Shown one piece after another: positions 5,379-5,457 of a stretch of DNA of 5,457 bases. Origin of the DNA: Deltaproteobacteria bacterium (GTDB taxonomy: Bacteria > Desulfobacterota > Desulfuromonadia > Desulfuromonadales > Geothermobacteraceae); the NCBI GenBank assembly GCA_003695205.1, contig RFIO01000111.1:1-5457 (forward strand), read 5' to 3'. The position numbers and the translations under genes are program-made. The notes under the pieces were generated by a model that saw only the letters and a program-made list of their open reading frames with translations, was not told the origin of the DNA and searched no databases. Every line of letters begins with the position of its first letter. Position 1 is the stretch's first letter.

Positions 5379-5457
5379 ATGTCTTTCGAACCGATTCTCA
5401 ACCGCATCCGCAAACCGACCCGCTACCTCGGCGACGAGCTGGGCAGCCGGCCCAAAA
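5379..5457 (+). CDS. Start of a probable TIGR03960-type radical SAM protein (partial, right edge)
   Basis: Only 26 codons are visible, starting MSFEPILNRIRKPTRYLG. The pattern 'I-x-K-P-x-R-Y-[IL]-G-x-E' near the N-terminus matches what I recall of the uncharacterised B12-binding/radical SAM proteins of family TIGR03960, which usually precede a radical-SAM-linked protein. The cobalamin and FeS domains lie outside the window, so the call rests on a short stretch. AGGATGG ends eight bases before the ATG at 5379. In-frame ATGs at 5367 and 5340 could add 4 or 13 residues, but they have poorer ribosome binding sites. The gene is separated from the porin operon by a terminator and is likely functionally unrelated. 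Confidence 0.6.
   Translation, partial: MSFEPILNRIRKPTRYLGDELGSRPK

Noticed and set aside
1..5457. CRISPR array, tRNA, rRNA, insertion sequence or attachment site
   Set aside because: No regularly spaced repeats, tRNA-like cloverleaf, transposase motifs or flanking inverted repeats were seen on reading the window.

Overview
The window looks like chromosomal DNA from a GC-rich, c-type-cytochrome-rich, probably selenocysteine-using bacterium. A Desulfuromonadales/Geobacter-like deltaproteobacterium is my best guess. The reasons are a decaheme cytochrome paired with an MtrB/PioB-type outer-membrane porin, codons ending mostly in G or C, and the start of a gene resembling the TIGR03960 radical SAM family. 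The taxonomy is inferred, not shown.

Layout. Bases 1-424 (minus strand) hold the N-terminal 141 codons of a beta-class carbonic anhydrase that runs off the left edge. Just upstream of it on the same strand is a complete LysR-type regulator (468-1391), so the two may form an operon. A 234-base AT-rich divergent intergenic region (1392-1625) carries two inverted repeats and a duplicated Shine-Dalgarno-like 10-mer. To the right, on the plus strand, is a two-gene electron-conduit operon: a decaheme DmsE/MtrA/PioA-family cytochrome with a lipoprotein signal (1626-2759), and 28 bases later an MtrB/PioB-family beta-barrel (2788-5199). A strong intrinsic terminator (5230-5261) closes the operon. The right edge holds the first 26 codons of a separate gene, probably a radical SAM protein (5379 onward).

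Main observation. The porin frame is interrupted once, by a TGA at 4768-4770. It then stays open in the same frame for 142 more sense codons and ends in a typical outer-membrane C-terminus (G-Y-R-F). The TGA lies between two cysteines (residues 654 and 674) in a predicted long surface loop. A stem-loop 11-38 bases downstream has its apical G-U about where bacterial SECIS elements place theirs. The simplest reading that keeps the protein functional is UGA decoded as selenocysteine at residue 661. I know of no described selenoprotein in the MtrB/PioB family. A nonsense mutation or sequence error is the main alternative.

How the parts may work together. The decaheme protein would sit inside the porin and carry electrons across the outer membrane, as MtrA-MtrB, PioA-PioB and MtoA-MtoB do. 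No separate extracellular multiheme cytochrome (MtrC/OmcB type) is encoded between the porin and the terminator. The porin itself has a CxxCH heme motif (260-264) and the Cys/Sec/Cys cluster, and both fall in loops I predict to face outside, so the barrel may carry its own surface redox groups. The divergent LysR protein is the obvious candidate regulator of both this operon and the carbonic anhydrase gene.
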